From Diphasiastrum complanatum (lineage: Eukaryota > Streptophyta > Lycopodiopsida > Lycopodiales > Lycopodiaceae): a stretch of 64,000 nucleotides of DNA. This document shows, one piece after another, positions 31,781 through 46,222 of this stretch. The stretch is from assembly GCA_029204225.1 (NCBI GenBank), contig CM055112.1, positions 2,020,346-2,084,345 on the forward strand, in the 5' to 3' direction. The notes under the pieces were generated by a model. It did no database searches, was not told the DNA's origin, and saw only the letters and a program-made list of their open reading frames with translations. A program made the translations under genes and the position numbers. The number at the start of each line of letters is the position of its first letter. Positions within the stretch are counted from its first letter, which is position 1.

Positions 31781-31792
31781 TGGTATCAGAGC
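31781..31792 (+). other. Primer-binding site, initiator Met tRNA
   Basis: TGGTATCAGAGC follows the LTR without a gap and is complementary to the 3' end of initiator Met tRNA. The leader after it (CTTGTGTTTCAGGTTATGAA) is shared with the complete Copia-A element. Confidence 0.9.
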
Positions 31793-31842
31793 TCTTGTGT
31801 TTCAGGTTATGAAAGGATCAGCTATCTTTAGCAAGGATTGTT

Positions 31843-32487
31843 CACAGATTCTCTAAATCTGTTAACACGATTTTGTTGTTCTTTTACTTATCGTTCTTTG
31901 TTCTTATGTAGTTACGGTTCTTATGGATCTTCTTCTTATTAGAACAGTTACTAAACAGAAGTGTTACTCAGGTTGCAGCATGTATTCCCCAGCCTATCAG
32001 TGGGAATCACAAATCCGATACTCAGCTACATGCATTAACCAGCCATGTAACCAGACATCGCTCAAGAAGATCAACGTTCTGAAACAGGGAGCAATCCTAC
32101 CACTATCTACTAAATCAGAAAGTGATCAAGAACAAGATTAACTACTGAAACAAGGAACAAGAAACAAGAAACTAGATTTCTAACAACATTTTAACAGTCT
32201 AAGAATCAAGAAACACTCATTTCTTGATGCCTAAATTGCTCAAGAACAATCAAGAACTGGCACGTAAGAAAGTATGCAAGATCTACACCACTATTCCAGC
32301 CTATTTAGTTTACTTGAGTGCTGATTTCTACCTTATTCCCCAAACAAGAAATGAATCCTAATCCACAACTAAGCAAGAAACAAGAAAACAAGAAACTAGT
32401 TAATCCACAATGCAAGGAAATCAAGCATGCTCATAGAAACTTCACTCAAGAACATTGCCATGAACAAGGAGCTTAGCAATTATCAAG
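31843..32487 (-). repeat. Inverted, truncated gypsy-1 LTR
   Basis: The reverse complement matches gypsy-1 LTR bases from the GAGTTCTTGAT block to the LTR end (compare 12,590-13,222 and 23,540-24,158). Shared words include AAGAAATGAGTGTTTCTTGA, GTGGTGTAGATCTTGCATAC and GAACCGTAACTA. It lies between a Copia-A leader and a Copia-B protease, so it marks a rearrangement between elements. Confidence 0.88.
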
Positions 32488-33380
32488 AACTCGACTCAAG
32501 TGGCAAATGCAGCTGCAGAAGTTTCACAGCCTATTCAAGAAGCGGATCATGATGCCTTCATGACCAGCCATCAAAAAGCATCTGGCGACAGTTCTTGGTT
32601 CCTGGATTCCGGAGCCACTCAGCATATGACTAGCCTTATTGGCTGTTTCGAGTCCTATACACCTTACAGTATCCAGAAATATGTCCACCTTGGTGATAAT
32701 AGCACACAAGCTATTAAAGGTGAAGGCATTGTAAGATTAAGCTTTGCCAATGATCAATCTAAGCTACTCTCTAAAGTCCTTTATGTACCAAATTTATCTA
32801 AGAATCTGCTCTCTGTAAGCAGAATCACAGATCTAAGACACAATAAAATTTGAATGTGATCAGTGTAAAGTAGTTGATACAGGCAAGATCCTAGCACTTG
32901 GAAGAAGCATGGATACTTGTGCAAATTGAGTCATTGCTTTTCTGCCTCTAGTCAAACTCTCAATACTTCTATTCATTCAAATAAACATTTATATTGGCAT
33001 TATAGAATTGGTCACTTAAATCATGCTGCTGTACAATGAATGTCTAGACAATCTATTGTTCTTGATCTCGACTATCCTCACAAAAAAGTTGAGTTACCTA
33101 TATGTCAAGACTATCTAGTCGGTAAACAGACTAGGAAACCATTTAAATCAAGCTATCAACATGTTGCTAGAGGATTGTTAGATGTTGTACATTCAGATAT
33201 TTGTGGCCCGATGAAAAATCCTTCGTTGAAGGATGCCAAGTATTTTATAACCTTTATTGATGAATTTTCCAGAAGGACTATGGTGTATTTCATAAAGAAG
33301 AAATCAGAAGCCTTCAACTACTTCAGAATCTTCAAGGAGCATGCAGAGAAGGAGACTAGTAGGATGATCAAGGTCCTCAA
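32488..33380 (+). pseudogene. Copia-B protease and integrase start, fragment
   Basis: The frame gives VANAAAEVSQPIQEADHDAF, then the protease site WFLDSGATQHMTSL (Asp near 32,611) and NLLSVSRITDL. Frameshifts follow, then the integrase zinc domain and the core start (VVHSDICGPM, first catalytic Asp; FITFIDEFSRRT). It stops near 33,380 before the second Asp. It is very close to 47,568-48,460 of the nested Copia-B element, and the two have different stops. Confidence 0.9.
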
Positions 33381-34655
33381 AAAGCGTGAAGCTTTGAGAG
33401 CCAGCTCTAGGTTGGAGAGCTGATGGAGATCGCATGGAGTGTGATCGAAGGGCAAACAATGTGGTGAGTGTTTTGCTAGCGATCTATTGGAGGGAACATT
33501 CATGGCGAGGACTTCATGGTGTGCTCATTTGGGAGTACAGGTTGGCAGTACAGTAGAGGGGCAGTTTTGGACATTGGCATCGATGGAGAGGCATCTACCA
33601 TCACGGGCATGGATAAGCTATCTATATCTTTCATGCAGTTGGTTGTATTTGTAGGAGTCTAGGCTTGGCACAGGTGTTGGAATTTTCATGGTGTAGATTC
33701 TCAGGTGGTAAAATCATGGAAAAGCCTAGAGGGAGTCACTTAGAGCCATATACATTAGTACAATCAGAGAGATAGTAGTCTCGGAATCCCGTGAGCAGCA
33801 ACTCAGGTACAGACTTGCATTGGCATGGTGTCGGGTGGCACATAGCTAGGGAGAGCGAGTATATGCTAGTCATTTGATGTGTGGACAATGTTCTTCAGTT
33901 GGTGCATCATGTGTGATGACCTAGGGATGGGTCATGCCCACTTAGAGGTAGGGGGCATTAACACGCGTGATATCCAGAAGTTGTAAAACCTCAAGAAATC
34001 AAATGCAATTTGTGTTACTTGTCATTACGAGGTGAAGTAGATCTAGCATGCCCATGGTTGTGAGCCGACAGGGATGGAGATGGTTGCTTAGGGAGTGACA
34101 ACTGACACTTTGGTGAGTGATCAAGTGAGCTGTATGGTTATATGCACAGTTGTCTCCAGGTTGGTGTCACATGTTGTGGTGAGATAGGCTCCTTGTGGTG
34201 GGAGGCCTATGTACTGGTCAAGTCAGAGTTGGCAATGTCAAGCATGGGAAGTTGAGCCTACATGGGATGTAGGAGAGGCCAATCATCATCAGTATCTCTA
34301 GGAGATGGGCGAGCTACTCAGGTATATAGCCTATGGTGAGTTTTGCATACATTCATTCATTGAGTCCTTGGTAGACTCTTGTGCTTGGAGCATGGAGAAT
34401 GGATGGGGATCAGCTTTCAGGACTTATTGGATAGTTGGATATGCTTGGACGTGAGGGCATCTTGTTATAGGTGCAGGCCATGGTTGAGGACCTGATTTGG
34501 AGACCAATGGTGTAGCAACGGATCTATAGGTGGCACAAGTGTTGGTACGACAAGATACCACTTATGGGTGGCCTTGGTCATGTATTTGACACTTTATCAT
34601 TCATGTTGGCTTGCATGAGTGTGTGTGGAATTGCATGTTACCTTGTCACGAGAGT
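33381..34655. other. Anonymous G-rich (plus strand) DNA
   Basis: From GGAGAGCTGATGGAGATCGC onward no protein or LTR similarity is visible. The plus strand is rich in G and T (GGTGG, TTGG words), unlike its neighbours. It is probably an old repeat, such as noncoding gypsy sequence, but nothing proves this. Confidence 0.4.
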
Positions 34656-35276
34656 CTAGATCTGAGTCGGAGTTGTATGTGGTTCAGCATTTGCTACGTT
34701 AGAAACAAAGTAATCATTTGATGCTCTTTGACTTGTCATTATATCTACTAGCTGTTTATCTGGTGAGGGTATAGTCTTATGGTGGCAGTAAGATTTCCTC
34801 AGGTTGAGCCTCAGTCGCTCATTTATGTCAGCTTTACAAGTTTTTGCTTGTAAGTGCCTGATAGGATGTCCAACCACAAAATCCATAGATATACTTTCCC
34901 ATCGTTTCTGAGGGATATCTAGGAGATGTAACAACCCTCTAGTCTTCAAGTGTTCAACTTTGGCTAACTGACAAGGTCTACATTCAACCACATAAGACTC
35001 AAAAAATGGCTTGAGTTTTGGCCAATAAAACTCTCTTCTAACCAAGTCCAAAGTCCTATGTATACCCAGATGACCTGCACAGGGAACATCATGACACTCG
35101 TAAAGAGTCCTCTTCTTTAACTCATCAACTGCTGGTACACAAACTTTTCGATTCCGAAATATTAAACCACCTCGGATAGAGAATTGTTCCGCTATCTTCT
35201 TATCTTTCTTAGGAACCTGAGACCCCTGTGAGTGAATTTCTATTCCATTCTCATTTTTTCTTGTCTCCACCACCAT
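34656..35276 (-). pseudogene. Ty3/gypsy integrase zinc domain, fragment
   Basis: On the minus strand the frame is open for 206 codons. Residues about 40-110 hold the integrase zinc-binding domain: CVPAVDELKKRTLYECHD, then AGHLGIHRTLDLV and FYWPKLKPF, then CRPCQLAK, giving the HHCC set. QKRWESISMDFVVG, with the first catalytic Asp, follows. After that residue the similarity stops and unrelated text continues to the stop codon. This is a truncated element end fused to other DNA. It resembles chromodomain-type gypsy lineages more than gypsy-1. Confidence 0.88.
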
Positions 35277-38326
<3,050 letters not shown>

Positions 38327-38338
38327 GCTCTGATACCA
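38327..38338 (-). other. Primer-binding site, initiator Met tRNA, minus strand
   Basis: The plus strand reads GCTCTGATACCA, whose complement is TGGTATCAGAGC. The sequence at 38,339-38,620 should be the matching LTR read leftward. Confidence 0.8.
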
Positions 38339-38620
38339 ACTTAGAATTTGCTTCGAATAGGAACACAGATAATGCTACACAGTAACACAGACAAAAAGCA
38401 CTCTCCATACCAAGCTCATGTAGCAACTTCATTTCTCAAAACCAAAATACATTGTACATATAGTTCTTTAATGATGGCAACCCATGCATGGCCCAGGTTG
38501 CCGTTGACGGGGTGCGTGTCCCAACGACTTGCCTCGTGGCAAGGCCAACTGATCCTTATCCACTGATAGGACCCATAGTATAGTAAAACAGTAATTCTAC
38601 TTTAATTCTTACTCAAACAA
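38339..38620 (-). repeat. Right part of a minus-strand Copia LTR (limits uncertain)
   Basis: It is placed only by the adjoining primer site. Read on the minus strand it ends TGTGTTCCTATTCGAAGC, then AAATTCTAAGT before TGGTATCAG, a common form for Copia R/U5 ends. The upstream limit is not visible and no second copy exists here. Confidence 0.5.
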
Positions 38621-38639
38621 CTAACCTTTGATGAACAAT

Positions 38640-39775
38640 GTCTGTCAAGAAATTTCGTTCAATTTCTCTTGTAAAAGAAAATACATGAGACTGGGACTAG
38701 GCTTAAACTTACTAAACATGTCTTCTGTGATTGATTGTGCTTTAAGCAGTTTAGCATCTGTCAATAAAGAATTGATTTCGAATTATATACTTGGTCACCT
38801 TAATCATGTATCGATAGGTAACATGTCTAGGCGTTCTTCAGTTCTTGATTTAGACAATCAAATTATCAACCCTCATGTCTGCTAAAGCTGTATTGTAGGA
38901 AAGCAGGCAAGAAGGCCATTAGAGTCAAATGAAGAACATGTATCTAAAGATTTGCTAGACATTATACATACTAATACATGTGGCCCAATGTAGACACCAT
39001 CACTACTTGGTGCTAGATTCTTTTATTACATTTATAGATGACTATTCTAAAAGGACTGATGTATGTTTTTTGAAGCACAGTTTTTCAAGAAGTACAAAGA
39101 AAATGCAGAGTTGCAGACATGCAAGAAGATCAAAACTCTTAAGGGCGAAATGGCAATGAATACATCTCAAATGAATTCAAGGATTATTGATCAGGCAACT
39201 ACATCAAGTAGTAGTTTGTTGCTTCCTATTCTCCACAATCAGATAATGGACTGGTAGAGTCTACCAAATGCATGATAACTCATGCTTTCTTGCCCAAGTC
39301 ATTATGGCAACATGTTGTATCAATAGTAGCTTACGTGTAGAACCGATGTATAACTAAAGGCCTTTTTGACAGCAACACCCCTTATGAAGTTTAGACAGGA
39401 TCCAGGCCTTCATTGAAACATTTGAGAGTATTCGGATGTACATAAAGAAATTATATGAGCATTCATTCAAAACTATTTCTGTTGGCTATTATCTGTAAAG
39501 TTTCACTAACAGGGATGTGTAATTTAAAATTTAAGGTCAATTTATTGATTTGAAGGACAAGGACCAGATTCAGTCTACAATTTCTACCTTGACAACTGAT
39601 ACATATCGCAAAAGTATTTTGATCTTTTCCAACAGTCACTCTATACAAGGATATCTAGAAAAAGATGAAGAAGCTATAACTCATGATCAGCCGACACAAA
39701 GTCAAATTTAGCAGCTAGAAACTTCAACCAGAAGATCATCAAGGACTCGAATTCAACCTGCCCGATACATTGATC
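38640..39775 (+). pseudogene. Decayed Copia-B-like integrase to RT-linker fragment
   Basis: It is recognisable by LGHLNHVSIGNMSRRSSVLD (zinc domain, compare the Copia-B copy near 48,080), then DLLDIIHT and CGPM (core). A broken middle follows, and RRSSRTRIQPARY marks the linker before RT at 39,735-39,770. Many stops and shifts are present, more than in the other two Copia-B copies. It is cut near 39,775 and followed by LTR-like DNA of the next element. Confidence 0.8.
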
Positions 39776-39989
39776 AGGCGAAAAGGGGACACTACCTTAC
39801 TGAATGCCAAAGGTTCCCTAACAGATAAGACACTCTGTAAATCTTATCCTAAGGCCATTCGTAAGAGTGATGCACTTTTGCGTCATCACCAACGTTCACT
39901 TCAGTACTGGCTGATGTCGCACCCTTTTCACCTTCACCCCATGCAGTTGCGCTAACAGATTGGACAACGATTGTAGCCACCCACGATCT

Positions 39990-40718
39990 CCTACAGACAG
40001 CACATCCACTCTGTACTTTCGCATCTGCACACCTGTAATATTATGTATATATATTGGATACCATCTGCGTATTTGACGATGATGATCAGATGATCAAGTG
40101 AGTTAAGAGGAGAGTAAGAGAAGAGATTTCATTCCTCATTACAAACGAAAATAAGCTTCGTAGGACATGCGGTTTTGTCTGCTATTGTATTGTGCTCTGC
40201 TGCATTATTAACTTGTATACATGATATACTTAATCTAATACAGCTCTTTGTTCTGCATTCAGATCTGTGTTAATATTGCTATGATTGTTCTTCATTTTGT
40301 CTGATCTTTCTAGCTGTTCTTTCTAGTAATAGACGATCAATTTTTTAGTCTTGTCTTTCACAAACAATTCGCGACTAATTATCAGTCGAGCACAGTCTAG
40401 CTCTTTACGAATCATTTGCGACAAATAATTTGTCTTGCAATTCGTGACAACTTATTCATCTAGCACTTCATCCATTTAAATGTTTGGCTACATAATCTAG
40501 AATGATTGTGATTTCTATCACCAAAGTTCTGTTCATTCTAATAGGCATAGTCATGCTTAGGGAGAGAGTCATTTAGCTCATTTCGCTGCGCATGAACATT
40601 TTCTGTACGAGTTCGCTTCTCGTTCACTTCTTGTTCGAGTTCGTTTCTCGTTCGCTTCTTGTTCGAGTTTGTTTCTCATTTGTGTTCATCACTTATTCTT
40701 CCTCCCTCTCTCCCAACA
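39990..40718 (+). repeat. 5' LTR of the nested Copia-B element (left end uncertain)
   Basis: It ends TCTCCCAACA exactly before a primer site at 40,719. A TATATATATTGG block lies near 40,046. The left end could be anywhere between about 39,780 and 40,040 because the 3' LTR of this element is missing. It holds a 28 bp repeat near its right end. Confidence 0.55.
40608..40687 (+). repeat. 28 bp repeat in Copia-B LTR, about 2.8 copies
   Basis: Units start at 40,608, 40,636 and 40,664 and read CGAGTTCGCTTCTCGTTC, then RCTTCTTGTT. They lie in the transcribed part of the LTR just before the primer site. Confidence 0.85.
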
Positions 40719-40730
40719 TGGTATCAGAGC
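40719..40730 (+). other. Primer-binding site of Copia-B, initiator Met tRNA
   Basis: TGGTATCAGAGC lies directly after the LTR end CAACA and 145 bases before the gag ATG. Confidence 0.9.
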
Positions 40731-40875
40731 AATCTTTATAGCTTGATTAGCTCCCATAGTACAAGACTCTACTTGCCGATAGAGTAATTGTTTTCTTGTT
40801 CTATATTTTTCAGTATCAGATTTTTATTCTTAAGTCACTGATAGTTTCTCCTATCACTTAGACTAATTCTTCCAC

Positions 40876-41549
40876 ATGGATTCCCAAGAGAAAGCCAGTC
40901 CTCTCATGGACAAGCTTGATGGATCCAATTACCATCTGTGGAAATTTAAGATGAAGACTGTACTAATGGCAAACGAATTGTACAACGTTTGCTACAGGTG
41001 TAGAAGAAAAACCTGAAGTGGACGACGCGACAATTGCCAGATGGAAACTGAAGGATGGAAAAGCTTTCGCGCTGATCATCCTCAACATCACAGATACACA
41101 GATAGGCCATGTATCCAAGGCTCAGAGATCGAAAGAAGTCTGGGACATCTTGAGGACACTATACGAAGTGTGAGATATAGCTTCTAAGCTACATCTCAGA
41201 AAGAAATTCTACTCCCTCAAGATGACGAATGGTGATTCTCTACAGAATCACATTAATCAATTCAAGAACCTGCTAAGACAAATGGCCACTGTCGAATCTG
41301 TCATAGATGATCAAGATGCAGTGATGCAACTGCTTACAAGCTTGTCAAGTTCTTACGATAGCTGGGTGATGATCATCACGACTCATCCAGAGTTGACTCT
41401 TTCGAGAGTCATCACTATGTTGTTGCAGGAAGACACGCAAATGAACAAAGCCTCAAGTTCCTCAGCTGATTCTCACACCTTGTACACCAACAAGGGCACG
41501 ACAAGGCAGTAGAAGAAGAAAGGCCCGAAGCTATCAAAGCCAGACGAGA
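40876..41549 (+). pseudogene. Copia-B gag, left part (split by Copia-A)
   Basis: ATG at 40,876 begins a Gag of the UBN2/Copia type: LDGSNYHLWKFKMKTVLM, then a one-base insertion near 41,000 that shifts the frame. KEVWDILRTLY, a stop, KLHLRKKFYSLKM and SSSYDSWVMI follow. A further stop lies at 41,511. The text is cut at 41,549, just before the zinc knuckle, by the Copia-A insertion. The knuckle is found intact right after Copia-A, at about 47,481. Gag would form the particle that holds the RNA. Confidence 0.88.
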
Positions 41550-42199
41550 TGTGAAAGATTCAACTAGTTTCATCACATTTTGCAATATTTCCATATTTGG
41601 CATATTGAGGCCAAAACTTGTTTTAGACTTAGAGGTTGACTTTTCAAAGTTCATTAGTCTAAATTTCATTTGAATAAACACTTTTTGAAAGTGTGAGAAA
41701 GATAGAATGCGAGTTTGAGTACATTCAATTTGAATAAGTTGGGTACATTGAATCTAGACCCAAAATTGGTAGGGTTAGCATTTTGGTGGGAAAGCCAAGT
41801 GGCCAAATAGGGTTTGGACCTGTTATAAAAGGATGTAACTCGTGGAGAGAGTCATCTTCTCTCTTCTCTATCTCATTTCATGCTTATACATGGTTCTCTT
41901 GGGTTCTACTATCCATTGGTGCACTATCTTGGTGATTGCTTGCAATTCTATGTGTAGAATGATCTATATTTGCTATTTTTGGATTCACACGTGTGAAATA
42001 TAGTAGCTTGCTAGTTTTGTACAGACAGAAATAGTACATAATCATTTCATTCAAGTTTGATCAAGTTCTATTAGTGTTTGCATCTCAAATTGTGTGTAGA
42101 TGCTGATTTTTCTACATCGGTGAAATTGGTAGTGTATTTCTCTTTCTAACCAAAGATCATTCAAGTAGATTGGATCTTAAGGATCTGAAATCTTTCACA
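41550..42199 (+). repeat. 5' LTR of Copia-A
   Basis: 650 bp, TGTGAAAGATTC to AAATCTTTCACA. It is followed without a gap by the primer site. It carries TATAAAAGG at 41,824 and CACACGTGTG at 41,986. Confidence 0.97.
41824..41832 (+). promoter_or_regulatory. TATA box of the Copia-A 5' LTR
   Basis: TATAAAAGG lies 274 bases into the LTR. It is the likely promoter of the genomic RNA and is conserved in the 3' LTR (47,086) and in the related LTR at 31,404. Confidence 0.75.
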
Positions 42200-42211
42200 T
42201 GGTATTAGAGC
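42200..42211 (+). other. Primer-binding site of Copia-A
   Basis: TGGTATTAGAGC, one mismatch (C to T) from the Met-tRNA complement seen in the related LTR at 31,781. It would pair with initiator Met tRNA with one weakened position. Confidence 0.88.
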
Positions 42212-42800
42212 TTGTGTTTCAGGTTATGAAGGAGAAAATCAGATCTATCAATGATTTGGTGAAGATATTAAGTCTACAGCATGCTAGAGAGGATTCTACA
42301 CCAAAATCGAATTTTTTTGCTTTTGTGGATTGGATCTTTTGTAGATCAAAACACTAAATAGATCAATATACTTGTTCAATTCCATTTTTTGAATTCACAT
42401 GCTGGATTTGGACGATTTTTGGATCATTGGTTCAGCCTAAGTGGTAGCTTATAGATTGCATATCAAATTTTCAGCATTTGCATGTAGATTTGGAATAGTC
42501 AATTTTTTGTGATTTTGTCAAAACCCTAATTTTGATTGGATCTCTAGATAGTGAGGTTGATGGACTTCATTTGAGTGTATTTCAATCTTAGGAAGTGGCA
42601 AAAGTCATTAGATTGAGGATAGATCATAGGTTGATCAAGATTCCATGATTCTATGTGTTGATTTGCTTGGATAAGTGCTAGAAGAGAATTTGTGAGATAG
42701 TTTCAAATCTTGGTGATTTCTTTTGAAAGCATTTGTTGTTGTTCAAAGGAGTGCTTTGTGCATTGAAACAGGTTGAAAGAGAAGATCAGGTCATTGCTAC

Positions 42801-43294
42801 ATGGCAACCTCAATTGGAGTCATGTTGGAAGCCAATGATAGGCTTACCTCAAGTAACTATTCATTATGGAAAGTGAGGATGGAGATGAATGATGTTTTGG
42901 ATATTGTTGTAGGTTTGGAGGAGAGACCAGCAACACAACAAGATCAATTGAGGTATGACAAGAGGGCCAAGAAGGCTCTACACATGATAAAGATGAAGGT
43001 TACCAATGAACTTCTCAAGGAAGTTGGTAAGTGCACATCATCTTTGGAAGCTTGGAATTCATTGAAGAAGCTTTATGAATCCAAGTCTACTTCTAGAGTG
43101 TTGACTCTAAGAAGGCAAATCTTTTCTTGTTAGTGATTCTTAATGGCTTGCTGGATGCTCATGCTAACATTGTTTAAAGTATTGCTATTCAAAAGAATTT
43201 GCCAAGTTTGATGGATCTTCAAGAGATCTTGATCAATGAGGAATATAGGCTTCAAGCAAGAGGTGGATCTACATCGACACTTCAATAAGATGCT
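42801..43294 (+). pseudogene. gag of Copia-A
   Basis: ATG at 42,801. It shows SSNYSLWKVRMEMNDVLDIV and AKKALHMIKM, then TSSLEAWNSLKKLY and RVLTLRRQIF, the UBN2-type Gag pattern. Stops at 43,131-43,136 and later break it before the frame that begins at 43,295. In a working relative, gag and pol would be one frame. Confidence 0.88.
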
Positions 43295-45160
43295 ATGTTC
43301 ACAAAGGGCAAATTCAAGGACAAAACCAAAAGCAAGTGGTCTAAAGGGCAAGATCAACTGGATGCTTCTTCAAGTGGCAAAAAGAAGGATAGATCAAAGC
43401 TCAAGTGCTTCTATTGTGGCATCAAAGGACACTTTGCAAGTGAGTGCTACAAGAAGAAGAGAGATCAAGGAGACAAGCAAGGTAATCTTACTCTTGATGA
43501 GGATGGTTTGGATGTGCAAGATGCAAATGATGATGCTTTTGTGATGTCTTCATGTATGCTTGCTAATGATGGAGATCTAGATCTTTGGTGGATTGATAGT
43601 GGAGCAAGTTCACACATGACCTTTCACAAAGAGTACTTCACTTCTTTGTTGGCATATGGAGATGACAAGAGGGTGATCTACACGGCCAATGATGGTGAGT
43701 GTGCAATCAAAGGGATTGGCACAATTCCTATTTCTCTCTCTACAAATAGGAATGTTCATTTGGAGGATGTCTTGTTTATTCCATCTATTACCAAGAATTT
43801 GCTTAGTGTGAGTCAAATGCTAAGTAAGGGCCTCAAGGTGGAGTTTGATGGAGATGCTTGTTTGATCAATAGGAAGGATGTCTTGATTGGAAAAGGTAAA
43901 AGGCAAGGGAAGTTGTTCAAACTTGATGCTTGTGTTATTGCTAACCAAGTTGGATGTGTTGCAAGGGAGCAAATTTCTATTCAAGAGGTTTGGCACAAAA
44001 GGATGGGACACCTCAACTTCAAGTCATTGGAGGTAATGGCAAGGAAGAAGGTTGTGATTGGTCTTCCAAGTTCCTTAAGTAATGACAAGCATGTTTGTGA
44101 GTCTTGTACTTTGTCTAAGTCACATAGACTACCTTATACTAGATCTATTTCTAGATCTACAAAGCCTTTTCAACTTGTACATTCGGATATTCATGGATTT
44201 ACTACAATTAGCAGTAGTGGAGCTAAGATGTATGTAACATTCATTGATGATTTTAGTAGATTTTGTTGGATCTATCTACTAAAGAGCAAGGATGAAGTGT
44301 ATGATGTCTTTGTCAAGTTCAAGAATGCAAGGGAGAACCAATTCTCCATAAAGATCAAGTGCTTGAGAGGTGACAATGGTGGTGAGTACATATCTAACAA
44401 GTTCAAGGCCTTTTGTGATGAGCATGGGATCAAGAGGGAGTATACAACATCAAGAACCCCACAACAAAATGGAGTGGCTGAAAGGAATAATAGAACTTTA
44501 TGTGAAAGTGCTAAAGCTATGAGGTTAAGTGCTAATCTTGACAAACCATTTTGGGATCAAGCTTTGTTGTGTGCCAATTTCTTGTGCAATAGGTGGCTGA
44601 GTGCTATTTTGGATGGAAGGACACCTTTTGAAATGCTATTCAAGAGGAGGCCGAGTGTCAACTTTCTAAGAACCTTTGGATGCACATGCTATGTCAACAT
44701 TACTCTTGATGATAGGACCAAGAAGGATCCATCTTCAAGAAGAGGTATTTTTGTTGGATATAGTGAGGTGCGTAAAGCCTACAAGGTTTACATTCCTTCT
44801 ACTAACAAAGTGATTATTGGTAGAGATGTCATTTTTTATGAGGGAAACATTCCAAAGGTGTCTTCAAGCATGATTGATGGTAAAGTAGATGGTTCTAACA
44901 TTCTTGATGTTGATGAGAAGGATCATACTTTGGATGGTGGTGATGATGGACCTTCATCAAGTCAAAAGCCAAGGAGAACATCAAGAGAAAGACAAGTACC
45001 TTCAAGGCTCACATATGATCAAAAGGGTAAGCAAGTAGTTTCTGGAAATTATGTTGCTTTCCTAACCTCTTTGGATGATCCTACAAGTGTAGATCAAGCA
45101 AGGAAAGAAGAGGAGTGGATCCAAGCAATGGATCTCAAGTATCGATCTCTTATGAAGAGT
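43295..45160 (+). CDS. Copia-A Gag tail, protease and integrase, open frame
   Basis: An uninterrupted frame, open to 45,346 in all. Residues 37-52 carry a canonical zinc knuckle (CFYCGIKGHFASEC). The protease site is DLWWIDSGASSHMTF with Asp at residue 101. A GAG-pre-integrase segment ends in the zinc domain: VWHKRMGHLNFKSLEVM, then CESCTLSKSHRL. The integrase core has LVHSDIHGF (Asp), CLRGDNGGEYIS (Asp) and QQNGVAERNNRTL (Glu). The C-terminal block is FGCTCYVNITLDDR, then RGIFVGYS. Protease and integrase could be functional. The frame then passes into unrelated sequence where RT should start (WIQAMDLKYRSLMKS is the last Copia text). Confidence 0.95.
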
Positions 45161-45162
45161 GG

Positions 45163-46222
45163 AACATCTTTTGGAGGATCTTCTTGTGTACATGGAGCTA
45201 TGCAAGTGGATGGATGTTATCTTGCTGTAAAATCAAGTAATGAATCTGGAAAACAAATTTTGTTCAATGAATTTGATGGTCAAGTTGAAGATCAAGAGGT
45301 TGATCTCAAAGCGCTTCAACTAGTCAAAATGGCAATTTGGAGCTAGTCAAGAGCATCAAAGGAGAGGTAATTGGCAAATATGTTATGGATCTGTTTTTGT
45401 AGCATATTGAAGACTCAAGTAAGGTCAAAGGAGCAACAAGGAAGTGTTGTTCAAGTTTACTTTACTTTTTCTATCTCATGTTTGAGCAATTTCATGTGGA
45501 TGTGTGCAAATTGTCAAGATATGGTAAAACTAGCTACATTGGTGAGCATTGTTTTGATGTTGGATTTGTACTAGCATTCTTGGATGATTTTGCTGATGGA
45601 AATGAAGCTATTGGAGGTTCATTATGTCACTCATCCATGTCTAAGTTCTCAAGTGTTGAGCTACTTGGTGCGAATACTTAGAGATTGTCAATTTTTGGTG
45701 AATTCATGGTCATTTTCTTGTGTCAAGTAGATCTTGAAGATGGACTAGTGCAAACTACTTGGTTTATGGAGTCATGTGGTGCTGGATTTGCATCATTAAT
45801 GTACTCACCTAGTCATGGATTTCCAAGGTTTGATGGTTTCTTGTGGCAAGATGAAGATGGAGGCTCATTCATGGAGTATCATGGTGGATACAAGGCAAAA
45901 AAAGGACAAAGGAGGAGGAGACATGCAAGCAAAAGTTGATCACTCACATTTATTGTTTGTTTGCTGTATTTTTCCAGAGAGTTCAGAGTTGGAAGCATGG
46001 TGGAATCATCTCACTTACATTCTATTTGATTCTTCATGTTCTAGTGACATTTTTACATGTAAACTTGATGTAAGAAATAGTGAAAGCATCCCAAGTGGAC
46101 ACTATTCTCTATATCAATTATGGTTGTTTCTATTTTGAGCATTACATGATCATTGAAAGGAGATCTATTCTTAGGAAGAAGATCATTCTTATGATAGATC
46201 AAAGTTCTATTGGCAAAAACTA
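45163..46222 (+). other. Unrelated segment in place of Copia-A reverse transcriptase
   Basis: About 1.06 kb with no RT motif in any frame. It continues the pol frame for about 60 codons (GGSSCVHGAMQVDGCYLAVK, then FNEFDGQVEDQEVDLKAL) to a stop at 45,346. Short frames follow, among them WQDEDGGSFMEYHGGYKAKK at 45,685-45,939. The end has purine runs (GGACAAAGGAGGAGGAGAC near 45,905). It may be a captured host fragment or another repeat. I recognise no protein family. Confidence 0.8.

Noticed and set aside
45371-46138. Overlapping short frames in the segment replacing Copia-A RT
   Set aside because: Each is short, they overlap in different frames, and none shows a domain. Described as one unidentified segment.
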